38,598 bases of DNA from Eubacteriales bacterium (GTDB lineage: Bacteria; Bacillota; Clostridia; Lachnospirales; Lachnospiraceae), in the NCBI GenBank assembly GCA_030537135.1, contig JAUNOP010000015.1, forward strand, positions 1 to 38,598. The letters run 5' to 3'. Positions within the stretch are counted from its first letter, which is position 1. Each line of letters starts with the position of its first letter. The notes beneath the pieces are model-generated. The model was given only the letters and a program-made list of their open reading frames with translations, made no database searches and was not told the origin of the DNA. Below are positions 8,301 through 15,289 of this stretch, piece after piece. A program made the translations under genes and the position numbers.

Positions 8301-8918
8301 GTGGAAGGAAAACACAGGAAAATTGGAATTATGGGAGGAACCTTTGACCCCATCCATATCAGTCACCTGATTCTTGGGGAAAAGGCCTATGAGCAGCTTG
8401 GTCTGGATGAGGTATGGTTTATGCCGGCCGGAAATCCTCCTCACAAAAAGGACAGACCAGGAAGAGCCAGTGATGAGGAGCGTATAGAAATGGTTCGTCT
8501 TGCCATAGAGGGCAACCCTCATTTTGTTCTCTCCCTGGCAGAAATGCATGAGGAGGGTTATTCCTATACCTACCGCACACTGGAAAAACTAACTGCAGAC
8601 AATCCTGATACAGAATATTTTTTCATTATCGGCGCTGATTCCCTGTTCAGTCTGGAAACCTGGCGGGAGCCTGCACGTATTCTCAAGACCTGTACCATGG
8701 TCGTGGCTTCGAGAAATGCAGCCTCTGCTCAGGAGCTTGACAGGGAAATGCAGAGGCTTTCCGAGCAATTTCATGGAAGCTTTCTGCGCCTGGACACATT
8801 AAATATGGATGTATCCTCGGCAACACTGAGAGAGTGGATCAAGGAGGGGAAGAGCATTCGCTATTATACGCCGGCTCCTGTGATGGATTATATTCTTCAG
8901 CATCATATTTATCAGTGA
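8301..8918 (+). CDS. nadD: Nicotinate-nucleotide adenylyltransferase
   Basis: The 205-residue enzyme converts nicotinate mononucleotide and ATP to deamido-NAD in NAD synthesis. The nucleotidyltransferase motif GGTFDPIHISHL is at 12-23 and the second motif, within DVSSATLREWI, is near the C-terminus. The GTG start at 8301 follows GGAGGG closely. The nadD-yqeK-rsfS order is conserved in Firmicutes. Confidence 0.96.
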   Translation: MEGKHRKIGIMGGTFDPIHISHLILGEKAYEQLGLDEVWFMPAGNPPHKKDRPGRASDEERIEMVRLAIEGNPHFVLSLAEMHEEGYSYTYRTLEKLTADNPDTEYFFIIGADSLFSLETWREPARILKTCTMVVASRNAASAQELDREMQRLSEQFHGSFLRLDTLNMDVSSATLREWIKEGKSIRYYTPAPVMDYILQHHIYQ

Positions 8919-8930
8919 AAAATGTTTACC

Positions 8931-8950
8931 GGAACTGCTGCTGCAGTTCC
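8931..8950. terminator. Perfect hairpin between nadD and yqeK
   Basis: GGAACTGC (8931-8938) pairs perfectly with GCAGTTCC (8943-8950) around a TGCT loop. There is no T-run, so it is more likely an mRNA processing or pausing hairpin than a full terminator. Confidence 0.4.
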
Positions 8951-8980
8951 CCTTCATTAGAAAGAGACAGATGAGAACAG

Positions 8981-9580
8981 ATGGAAAGCTACGATTTTAT
9001 AAAAATGCAGAAAAAGCTTGGAAAGTATCTGGATGAAAACCGTTTTCATCATACTCTGGGTGTTATGTATACCTGCGCCGCTCTTGCCATGACCTATGAC
9101 TGCAATCTGGAAACAGCACAGGCTGCAGGTCTTCTCCATGATAGCGCCAAGTGTATTCCAAACAAAAAAAAGCTGAAAATGTGTAAGAATCATAAGATTC
9201 CAGTGACAGAATTTGAGCAGAAGAATCCATTCCTTCTTCACGCTAAGCTGGGAGCTTATATAGCAAAGGAAAAATACGGAATTGAGGACACGCAAATTCT
9301 GGACGCAATTGCATGCCATACAACAGGAAAGCCAGATATGACTCTCCTGGACAAAATCCTCTATGTGGCAGATTATATTGAACCTATGAGAAACAAAGCT
9401 CCCCGTCTTCCTGAAATCCGCAGACTGGCCTTTTGGGACCTTGACGAATGCGTCTATGAAATTCTCAAGGACACTCTGGGATATCTTGAAGGGGAACCCG
9501 AGGAGATGGATGCAGCTACAAAGGATGCCTATGAATTCTATGAACGGCTTCACAGACAGAGATTCGGAAAGGAGAATTAA
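8981..9580 (+). CDS. yqeK: YqeK, symmetrical bis(5'-nucleosyl)-tetraphosphatase (HD domain)
   Basis: The 199-residue protein is an HD-domain metal hydrolase: RFHHTLGVM gives the first histidine, LLHDSAK the HD pair, then CHTTG and DYIEPMR. YqeK proteins cleave diadenosine tetraphosphate to ADP. The start is the first ATG after a stop at 8957-8959 and has only a weak AAAGAGA site. The stop directly abuts the rsfS start, with no spacer. Confidence 0.93.
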   Translation: MESYDFIKMQKKLGKYLDENRFHHTLGVMYTCAALAMTYDCNLETAQAAGLLHDSAKCIPNKKKLKMCKNHKIPVTEFEQKNPFLLHAKLGAYIAKEKYGIEDTQILDAIACHTTGKPDMTLLDKILYVADYIEPMRNKAPRLPEIRRLAFWDLDECVYEILKDTLGYLEGEPEEMDAATKDAYEFYERLHRQRFGKEN

Positions 9581-9943
9581 ATGACTCAGGAAAGAGAAAT
9601 GGCAGTTCTGGCCTGCAAGGCTTTGGACGAGAAAAAAGGAAAGGATATCAAGGTAATTGATATTCACAAGGTTTCTGTAATAGCAGATTATTTTATCATT
9701 GCAAGCGGAAGCAACTCCAACCAGGTGGATGCCATGGTTGACAATGTGCAGGAGCAGCTTGGCCGTGCAGGCTTTGAACCAAAGCAAATCGAAGGAACCA
9801 GAAATTCTTCCTGGATTCTCATGGATTATGGTGATGTGATTGTACATGTTTTTGATGAAGAAAACCGCCTGTTTTATGACCTTGAGAGAATCTGGAGAGA
9901 CGGACAGATTTTGGAAATGAAGGAATTTGTGGGACAGGAGTAG
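9581..9943 (+). CDS. rsfS: Ribosomal silencing factor RsfS
   Basis: The 120-residue protein matches RsfS (Iojap family), which binds L14 on the 50S subunit and blocks 30S joining under nutrient limitation. Visible signatures are VIADYFIIASGSN near the middle, then NSSWILMDYGDVIVHVF and YDLERIW. The ribosome binding site AAAGGAG lies in the last codons of yqeK. It is the last gene of the plus-strand run and is followed by the palindromic region at 9979-10109. Confidence 0.96.
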   Translation: MTQEREMAVLACKALDEKKGKDIKVIDIHKVSVIADYFIIASGSNSNQVDAMVDNVQEQLGRAGFEPKQIEGTRNSSWILMDYGDVIVHVFDEENRLFYDLERIWRDGQILEMKEFVGQE

Positions 9944-9978
9944 AAGAGGGATTATCAGATAATACCTTTTAACCAAAT

Positions 9979-10035
9979 CAAGGAAGTCCTCACTGCTTCC
10001 GTTGCGAAAAGCAATAAGCAGTGGGGACTTCCTTG
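9979..10035. repeat. Palindrome A: 20-bp stem hairpin
   Basis: The 20-base arms at 9979-9998 and 10016-10035 pair along their length with one G-T wobble. The 17-nt loop has an inner GTTGC/GCAAT helix closed by GAAAA. It lies between the convergent rsfS and LytTR genes and could end transcripts from both sides, though neither flank has a strong T-run. Its arms resemble those of palindrome B (CAAGGAAGTCC against CAAGCAAGTCC). Confidence 0.8.
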
Positions 10036-10058
10036 CACCCCTTCTGAGACAAGCAAGT
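10028..10058 (+). repeat. 31-nt direct repeat, copy 1
   Basis: CTTCCTT, five variable bases, then the 19-mer CCTTCTGAGACAAGCAAGT (10040-10058). The same arrangement recurs at 11598-11628 in the same orientation, with 27 of 31 positions identical. This copy bridges the two palindromes. Confidence 0.85.
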
Positions 10059-10109
10059 CCCCCACTCACCGCTTATTTTTCTGCGAAATGGAAGCGGGAG
10101 ACTTGCTTG
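10050..10109. repeat. Palindrome B: imperfect hairpin
   Basis: CAAGCAAGTC at 10050-10059 pairs with GACTTGCTTG at 10100-10109. Inner CCC/GGG and GCTT/AAGC helices are interrupted by a 7-nt one-sided bulge. It lies 22 bases past the LytTR stop in the direction of that gene's transcription. Confidence 0.75.
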
Positions 10110-10131
10110 ATACGTTCAATTCTCCTTCTGC

Positions 10132-10572
10132 TCATTTTTTGCTTGCGAGCATCATCCAGGATAAAATCTGCCAGGAATATTTCTGACTCATATATAATTG
10201 CTGATTATTAGACAAAACAATTTGAGACTGCTGGATAGTCTTGATTTTATTTACGGCAACAGCACAGTTGCGGCTGCACCTGAGGAATCCATAACTGGAT
10301 AAGGTCTTTAATTCGTCGCTGAGGGTGCCATATTTGACATATACCTGGTCTGCTGTATGAATGCGGATATTATGTCCTCTGATATCAAGATAATAGATAT
10401 CGTCTATTCTCAACCTGTGAGTGGACAATTTTGTTTTGCAGATATACAACTGCTGCGCCAGGTCATATTCCTTGAGAGCCTTTTCAAGGCCGCCGAATCC
10501 ATACTTTTGAAGAAACGGGAAAAGTATATCCTGCGTTTTTTCTCTGATAATGAGTTCTTCTATCCAATTCAT
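10132..10572 (-). CDS. Stand-alone LytTR-domain transcriptional regulator
   Basis: The 146-residue protein has a short N-terminal segment (about 1-45) and a LytTR DNA-binding domain (about 50-142) with RIDDIYYLDIRGHNIRIHT and GFLRCSRNCAVAVNKIKTI, the usual strand and recognition-loop signatures. No receiver domain or membrane segment is present, and no DUF3021-type membrane partner adjoins it. AGGAGGA lies before the ATG. An inverted repeat, CACGAAT (10633-10639) and ATTCGTG (10656-10662), upstream may be an operator. The target genes are unknown. The gene is monocistronic between lexA and the twin palindromes. Confidence 0.85.
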   Translation of the reverse strand: MNWIEELIIREKTQDILFPFLQKYGFGGLEKALKEYDLAQQLYICKTKLSTHRLRIDDIYYLDIRGHNIRIHTADQVYVKYGTLSDELKTLSSYGFLRCSRNCAVAVNKIKTIQQSQIVLSNNQQLYMSQKYSWQILSWMMLASKK

Positions 10573-10699
10573 ATTATTCCTCCTGCTTTTGTTTTTATCT
10601 ATAATAAATACGTTACGAAATGGAAAATCTCACACGAATTTACATCTTTTTTTTCATTCGTGCTGTTAAAACAGGGTTTTATGATGAACCTCTTAGATA

Positions 10700-10746
10700 A
10701 AAGAAAAAGTGCGTCCCTTTTGACGGCAATGTCTGAGAGGACGCAC
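10700..10746 (-). terminator. Rho-independent terminator of lexA
   Basis: On the minus strand GTGCGTCC (10739-10746) pairs perfectly with GGACGCAC (10709-10716) around a 22-nt loop and is followed by TTTTTCTTTT. It lies 21 bases after the lexA stop. Confidence 0.8.
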
Positions 10747-10766
10747 AATTATTTGCCTTGTCTGTA

Positions 10767-11390
10767 TTAATTATTGAAAAAGCGGAAGATTCCAAATACC
10801 TTGCCCAAAATCTGCAGCTCTCCGTCCACAATAATCGGCTCCATAGTATCATTCTCCGGCTGAAGACGGTAATAGCCGTCTTCCTTATAGAAGGTTTTGA
10901 CTGTGGCAGAATCTCCCACAAGCGCCACCACCATATCTCCATTCTCGGCTGTGGACTGCTGCTGCACCAGAACCTTATCTCCATCCAGAATACCGGCATT
11001 AATCATGCTTTCTCCCTTCACAGTCAGAAGAAAGGACTGCGCGTTTGGCATGAATTCTGCTGGAACAGGAAAATAACTCTCGATATTTTCAACAGCGAGC
11101 AGGGGCTGTCCGGCAGCAACCGTACCTATCAGAGGCACGTTGACAACCTCGCGTCTGGTCAGATTAAAATTATCATCTATAATCTCAATCGCTCTGGGCT
11201 TTGTAGCGTCCCTGCGGATATAGCCGTTTCTCTCCAGGGTCTCCAAATGAGCGTGTACAGAGGAGGTTGATTTAAGATTCACAGCCTCACAGATTTCACG
11301 CACAGACGGAGGAAATCCTCTGTTTAAAATTTCGTTTTTCATAAAGTCAAGAATCTGCTGTTGTTTTGGTGTTATTTTTCCATATGGCAT
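10767..11390 (-). CDS. lexA: SOS-response repressor LexA
   Basis: At 207 residues this is a full-length LexA. The winged helix-turn-helix (about 1-70) includes FPPSVREICEAVNLKSTSSV. The S24 self-cleavage domain has the A93-G94 scissile bond in GTVAAGQPL, catalytic S128 in KGESMINAG and K165 in SATVKTF. LexA represses DNA-repair genes until activated RecA triggers its cleavage. A good GGGGGAA site precedes the ATG. Upstream is an unusually long 320-bp structured gap whose far end holds a promoter with an SOS-box-like sequence, so autoregulation is likely. Confidence 0.97.
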   Translation of the reverse strand: MPYGKITPKQQQILDFMKNEILNRGFPPSVREICEAVNLKSTSSVHAHLETLERNGYIRRDATKPRAIEIIDDNFNLTRREVVNVPLIGTVAAGQPLLAVENIESYFPVPAEFMPNAQSFLLTVKGESMINAGILDGDKVLVQQQSTAENGDMVVALVGDSATVKTFYKEDGYYRLQPENDTMEPIIVDGELQILGKVFGIFRFFNN

Positions 11391-11428
11391 AAGAGCTTCC
11401 CCCTTGCTTTTTCTATTATTTTAGTCAA

Positions 11429-11620
11429 GTCTCAGTCCTCTACTTATTGCTCCTTGCAGGTCGAGCAGAAATTCGCAATACCCATAGGACACGATGTCCG
11501 CTTCACTACTGGCTCATAACCGTATACCTTACCACGCAGCGACCGCTCCAAGGAGCGTGTATTACGGGATGCCCCATGGGTATAGCTGCTGCCGCAGCTT
11601 CCTTAGAAGCCTTCTGAGAC
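11429..11620. ncRNA. Structured non-coding element upstream of lexA (possible long 5' UTR or small RNA)
   Basis: About 190 bases fold as nested and sister helices. A closing pair GTCTCAG/CTGAGAC joins 11429-11435 and 11614-11620. Inside lie TGCTC/GAGCA (11448-11452, 11463-11467) and ATACCCAT/ATGGGTAT (11478-11485, 11576-11583). The latter encloses GGACA/TGTCC (11487-11499) and CCGTATAC/GTATTACGG (11520-11527, 11559-11567), which in turn encloses CGCTC/GAGCG (11544-11557). AGCTGC/GCAGCT (11584-11599) stands beside them. A promoter just upstream on the minus strand would place this in the lexA leader. It is not tmRNA, RNase P, SRP or a T-box as far as I can see. Confidence 0.55.
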
Positions 11621-11628
11621 AAGCAAGT
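11598..11628 (+). repeat. 31-nt direct repeat, copy 2
   Basis: CTTCCTT, five variable bases, then the identical 19-mer at 11610-11628. It forms the edge of the structured element upstream of lexA and supplies one arm of its closing helix. Confidence 0.85.
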
Positions 11629-11643
11629 TTTTATATTTTTTTA

Positions 11644-11682
11644 ATCATAACATAAACCACACAAAAAAGTAAACAGGTATTC
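11644..11682 (-). promoter_or_regulatory. Probable lexA promoter with overlapping SOS-box-like site
   Basis: On the minus strand TTTACT (11668-11673) and TATGAT (11644-11649) are 18 bases apart. GAATACCTGTTT (11671-11682) overlaps the -35 element and differs by one base from the GAAC-N4-GTTT pattern bound by clostridial LexA. If this is the main promoter, the lexA mRNA has a leader of about 245 bases. Confidence 0.5.
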
Positions 11683-11711
11683 GAAAAAAAAATAAGTTCC
11701 TGCTTTACGGG

Positions 11712-12770
11712 CTATTCTGTGGATTCCCTGAGACGGACAGCAGCAGCGGCCTGACGGCGTCTGGTATCCCCGGTCTTGGCATAATGCCTTTTGGTGGTAT
11801 TGACATCGGAATGTCCCAAAACATCTGCAACCAGGTAGATGTCTCCAGTTTCGCGATACAAATTTGTACCATAGGTACTGCGAAGCTTGTGAGGCGTGAT
11901 ATGCTTCTGAGGAATAGCGGCCTTGGAGTATTTTTTTACCAGCTCCTCCACAGCATCGTCACTGATTCGTTTCTTCTGCATGGAAAGGAAGAGCGCGTTT
12001 TCATGACCTGGACGGGGTTCTATTGTTTCTCGTTCCTCCAGGTAATTGAGCAGCGCGATTTCCACCTCTGGTCCAAAATAAACAACCATCTCGTTTCCGC
12101 CCTTACGGACAATACGTATTCCGTCATTTTTAAAGTCCACATCCGAAATATCAAGTCCTATGCACTCAGACACCCGAATTCCTGTGCCGAGCAGGAGAGT
12201 AATGATTGCCAGATCCCGAACAATTGTTTTTTTATAATAGGCTCGTTTATGAGGAGAGAGGAGAGAGCCGCATTCTTCCATATAATCAAGCAAAATGGCG
12301 ATTTCGTCCGGGTCAAGCTGGATAATGTCCTTATCATGAAGCTTTGGCATGTCTACCAGCACAGAAGGATTATTGGCAATCAGCCCTCGTTTAAAAAGAT
12401 AGGCATAGAAACTTCTCAGAGAGGAAAGCTTTCTGGCGATTCCCCGAAGGTCATTGGACAGCTGGAAGCCCAGCGGATCCTCATAGACCTTGAGATATTC
12501 CAGATATTCCTCGATATCCACAGACTGCAGAGAATCCAGGACGTCAAGAGAAACCTCCTTAACAGACGCGTCCTTTAGCAATGGATTGGATCGCACCAGA
12601 TAATTCAAAAAAATTTTAATATCATAGGCATAAGAAATTCTGGTCTTTACAGATGTCGTGGTTTCCCTGGCTCTGAAGAAATCTGTCACATAGCCGGGAA
12701 GCTCTGCCAAAAGCTCACGAAGCCGTATGGTAAGCGCTCGTTTGTTTTGTTCATGATAATTGAGATTCAA
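11712..12770 (-). CDS. Tyrosine recombinase of the XerC/XerD family
   Basis: The 352-residue protein has an N-terminal SAM-like core-binding domain (about 25-135) and a C-terminal catalytic domain. All expected active-site residues are visible: R199 (GTGIRVSE), K223 (VRKGGN), H294 and R297 (HKLRS), H320 (LGHSD) and nucleophile Y330 (KRHYAK). The TTG start is well supported by AAGGAGG seven bases upstream. No excisionase, relaxase or attachment site adjoins it. A chromosomal Xer role (dimer resolution) therefore fits better than a mobile-element integrase, although a dif site was not found. The gene has no clear terminator before the lexA region. Confidence 0.88.
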   Translation of the reverse strand: MNLNYHEQNKRALTIRLRELLAELPGYVTDFFRARETTTSVKTRISYAYDIKIFLNYLVRSNPLLKDASVKEVSLDVLDSLQSVDIEEYLEYLKVYEDPLGFQLSNDLRGIARKLSSLRSFYAYLFKRGLIANNPSVLVDMPKLHDKDIIQLDPDEIAILLDYMEECGSLLSPHKRAYYKKTIVRDLAIITLLLGTGIRVSECIGLDISDVDFKNDGIRIVRKGGNEMVVYFGPEVEIALLNYLEERETIEPRPGHENALFLSMQKKRISDDAVEELVKKYSKAAIPQKHITPHKLRSTYGTNLYRETGDIYLVADVLGHSDVNTTKRHYAKTGDTRRRQAAAAVRLRESTE

Positions 12771-12821
12771 AAAAATTCCTCCTTAAGCTTAAACAGCCTG
12801 AAAAATAGATACTTTTGTCTT

Positions 12822-12873
12822 AAAAGGTTCCAACTATCGGAAAAAGCGTTATTTGTCCGATAGTTGGAAGAAC
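12822..12873 (-). terminator. Terminator of the AI-2E/dtd operon
   Basis: A perfect 13-bp stem joins TTCCAACTATCGG (12828-12840) and CCGATAGTTGGAA (12857-12869) around a 16-nt loop. On the minus strand it is followed by a short CCTTTT, 15 bases after the dtd stop. Confidence 0.7.
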
Positions 12874-12883
12874 CGGCTACGCT

Positions 12884-13336
12884 CTATCTCGCAGCCAGAA
12901 TATGTTCATCCAGTATAATGGTAAAGGGTCCGTCATTTTCAAGTGCAACCTTCATATCTGCGCCAAAGATTCCTTTTTGGACAAAAATTTGTCTGGAAGC
13001 TTCGGAAACCATGTATTCGTATAATTCCTCAGCCTTTTGAGGATCACCGGCCTCTGTAAAGCTAGGCCGGTTTCCTTTGTGGCAGTTTGCATACAGCGTA
13101 AACTGAGAAACCATCAAAAGCTCGCCGTCCACATCAGCCAGGGACAAATTTGTCTTTCCATTGTGATCTTCAAAAATCCGAAGTCCCAAAAGCTTTTTCA
13201 GGTATTTATCTGCAATTTCCCTGGTATCGTTCTGGCCTACTCCAACAAATACCAGAAATCCTCTGCCTATTTTTCCGACAATCTGTTCATTTACACGCAC
13301 CTCGGCGCGGCTTACTCTCTGTACTACTAATTTCAT
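12884..13336 (-). CDS. dtd: D-aminoacyl-tRNA deacylase
   Basis: At 150 residues it is a normal-length DTD, the proofreading enzyme that removes D-amino acids from mischarged tRNA. The active-site motif SQFTLYAN is at 77-84 and the Gly-Pro motif lies in [10 protein letters not shown] near the C-terminus. The first four bases (ATGA) overlap the stop of the upstream membrane protein gene, so translation is probably coupled. Confidence 0.96.
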   Translation of the reverse strand: MKLVVQRVSRAEVRVNEQIVGKIGRGFLVFVGVGQNDTREIADKYLKKLLGLRIFEDHNGKTNLSLADVDGELLMVSQFTLYANCHKGNRPSFTEAGDPQKAEELYEYMVSEASRQIFVQKGIFGADMKVALENDGPFTIILDEHILAAR

Positions 13337-14967
13337 TCTCTATGACTCCTGTTCTTCCATTGATCCATTTTTTTTCGAGCTGTGTGAGAAAATTTTTCCC
13401 ACATGGTTTTTCCATTACTGCACATCCTTTGAAAATGCTCCTCTGCCCACGTCCAGGCTATTCCTGCATAAATACGCAGATACTTCCATGCAATTTTACC
13501 GTATTTCCATGCAAACTGCAAAAAAGCTTTCAAAAACTCCAGGATCATATTCTTCTGGTCATCCGCCTCTGTATCTTCGTCTTCCAGGGAAATCGTCGGC
13601 GGTTCCTGAATCACATAATCAGGAGTCTGCATTTCCGACAAAATCTGCTCTACTTCCAAAATATTGTGCTGCTTGGAGGCAGCGTCATCTGAGTGTCTGC
13701 TGTGCTTGGAAGCACTTGCATTTCGCGTCAGCTTTACTGGTTCCAGGGTCTGATTATCTACGCGCTCCATCTCATAATAGTCGCTCAGATTCACAGGCAG
13801 CTTTTTTCTGTGCAGAGAACGGCTGATAAAGCCCCAAACCAGGGCATACAGGACTGCAAAAATAGGAACCCCTACTACCATGCCTCCGACTCCGAAAAGA
13901 CCGCCTCCGACCAAAATAGCCACGATTACCATGAAGCTGGAAAGCCCTGTAGAGCCTCCCAGAATTTTTGGCCCCAGAATATTGCCGTCAAACTGCTGAA
14001 GCACCAGAATAAAGATAACAAAATATAATGCCTGAATGGGTTCAATAAGTAAAATCAAAAGCGTACAGGGAATGGCTCCCAGGTATGGCCCGAAAAACGG
14101 AATTACATTTGTTACTCCCACAATCACGCTCACCAAAATAGCGTAAGGTGTGCCAAGCATAGAGGTTCCGATATAACACAGAATACCTATAATCACAGAA
14201 TCAAGAATCTTGCCGCTGATAAATCCTCCAAAGGTATGGTTGGTAAGACGCATGGCTCGAATAACAGCATTTGCCTTATTAGTAGGAAGCAAAGCACACA
14301 CAATCATCTTACTTTTTGCAACAAAGATTTCCTTATCAGCCATAACATAAATAGATATGATAGCCCCGATAATAAAGTCCTTCAGAAAAGCAAGTACATC
14401 AAATACGCCTTCTGAAATATTCCTTAAAAGCGTCTGCATCTGCGGAAGAACATGCGTAGTCAGGTAGGTCTGCGCTTCAGAAGCATAGTCCTCCAGGGTG
14501 TTTGCTATGGACGGCTCCAGACGATCCGTATGCTCTGCCAGATAAATAAGCTTCTCCTGAATCACGTCCACATATTGAGGAAAGCTGTTAATAATGTTCA
14601 TCACACTCTTAAGAAGCTGCGGAAGAATCATCATAATCAGCGTATAAATCAAAATAAGAAAAAAAGCAAGAGCCAAAAATACGCAGGTATAGCGAATAAA
14701 GCGCATTGTTTTCTTTTTAAGCGAAATGTTCTTCTTTGCCAGAAGTGGATAAATTACCTTCTGTTCTAAGAAATTTACAATAGGACTCAGCAAATATGCC
14801 AGAATAGCCCCGTACAGTACAGGAGCCAGAATCTTCACCACCACTCTCAGTCCGCCAATCAGCGTCTTCATCTGAAAGATTCCATAGTAAAAAAGCATAC
14901 TGGCAGCTATCACCAGAAAAGCGGTCACTCCCCATCGAAAATATCGGTTTTCCCACTGGAATTTCAT
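13333..14967 (-). CDS. AI-2E family transporter (PerM/YdiK-like membrane protein)
   Basis: The 544-residue protein has about eight hydrophobic segments in the first 390 residues, with the family's conserved core [14 protein letters not shown] and [19 protein letters not shown] hydrophilic tail of about 150 residues follows, which is longer than usual. I chose ATG 14967, preceded by GGAGGGAAGG, rather than the upstream ATG at 15033. Family members include exporters of autoinducer-2 and Na+/H+ antiporters, so substrate cannot be deduced. It is the first gene of a two-gene operon with dtd. Confidence 0.88.
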   Translation of the reverse strand: MKFQWENRYFRWGVTAFLVIAASMLFYYGIFQMKTLIGGLRVVVKILAPVLYGAILAYLLSPIVNFLEQKVIYPLLAKKNISLKKKTMRFIRYTCVFLALAFFLILIYTLIMMILPQLLKSVMNIINSFPQYVDVIQEKLIYLAEHTDRLEPSIANTLEDYASEAQTYLTTHVLPQMQTLLRNISEGVFDVLAFLKDFIIGAIISIYVMADKEIFVAKSKMIVCALLPTNKANAVIRAMRLTNHTFGGFISGKILDSVIIGILCYIGTSMLGTPYAILVSVIVGVTNVIPFFGPYLGAIPCTLLILLIEPIQALYFVIFILVLQQFDGNILGPKILGGSTGLSSFMVIVAILVGGGLFGVGGMVVGVPIFAVLYALVWGFISRSLHRKKLPVNLSDYYEMERVDNQTLEPVKLTRNASASKHSRHSDDAASKQHNILEVEQILSEMQTPDYVIQEPPTISLEDEDTEADDQKNMILEFLKAFLQFAWKYGKIAWKYLRIYAGIAWTWAEEHFQRMCSNGKTMWEKFSHTARKKMDQWKNRSHRE

Positions 14968-15009
14968 ATCCTTCCCTCCATAAATCCGTTTCTTATTACA
15001 ACATGTCAA

Positions 15010-15038
15010 ATTATAACATGTTTTTCTCTGCATGTCAT
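15010..15038 (-). promoter_or_regulatory. Sigma-A promoter of the AI-2E/dtd operon
   Basis: On the minus strand ATGACA (15033-15038) and perfect TATAAT (15010-15015) have a 17-base spacer. CATGT occurs three times across the promoter (15002, 15017, 15031), and ACATGT brackets the -10 element, an arrangement that may bind a regulator. Confidence 0.75.
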
Positions 15039-15087
15039 ATAATTTATGGATTTTTAATGATTTGGCAGCTGCAATTCTGCTTCAATC

Positions 15088-15207
15088 ATGCGTCAGCTTA
15101 TAAGGACATATATCCTCACGAAACCCATTGAACACTTAGCAACCTCTGATGAGCTTAGTGTGAAAGCGTATAAAGCGGATGAATCTCAGCGGAATCAAGG
15201 TGCATAA
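15088..15207 (+). other. Small open frame of doubtful status (39 codons)
   Basis: In the 322-bp gap between two minus-strand genes, a plus-strand frame begins at ATG 15088 (MRQLIRTYILTKPIEHL) and ends at TAA 15207 after ADESQRNQGA. It looks protein-like but has no ribosome binding site and no recognised family. A hairpin follows 16 bases later. It could be a remnant of a lost gene, a small protein or chance. The rest of the gap holds only the AI-2E promoter and the hairpin. Confidence 0.25.
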
Positions 15208-15223
15208 CTGAACTTCATGTCAG

Positions 15224-15264
15224 AAAAGACACAGGCAGCCTTAATATCCCCGCCTGTGTCTTTT
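15224..15264 (-). terminator. Hairpin terminator of the cytidylate-kinase-like gene
   Basis: A perfect 13-bp inverted repeat, AAAAGACACAGGC and GCCTGTGTCTTTT, surrounds a 15-nt loop. The ends provide short A and T runs on both strands, so it may act in both directions. Confidence 0.75.
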
Positions 15265-15289
15265 CCCTGCTGCTGCAAAATAGCAACCC

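Noticed and set aside
8957-10069. Long minus-strand open frame of 370 codons across yqeK and rsfS
   Set aside because: It is antisense to two well-recognised genes and low in coding character; its first codons fall in the palindrome region. It is a shadow frame.
11444-11602. 52-codon open frame on the minus strand with a cysteine cluster (SCPMGIANFCSTCKEQ)
   Set aside because: It has no start codon or ribosome binding site near its beginning and coincides with the many RNA-like helices. Its protein-like look may come from a dispersed repeat; a small protein cannot be wholly excluded.
11712-12770. Integrase of an integrative element
   Set aside because: No excisionase, relaxase, attachment duplication or cargo genes adjoin it, and its neighbours (lexA, dtd) are core genes. 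A chromosomal Xer role is simpler.
15110-15185. Hammerhead-like core (CTGATGAG followed by GAAA)
   Set aside because: The segment between CTGATGA and GAAA can form only two base pairs, and no third stem or cleavage triplet is properly placed, so a ribozyme is not supported.
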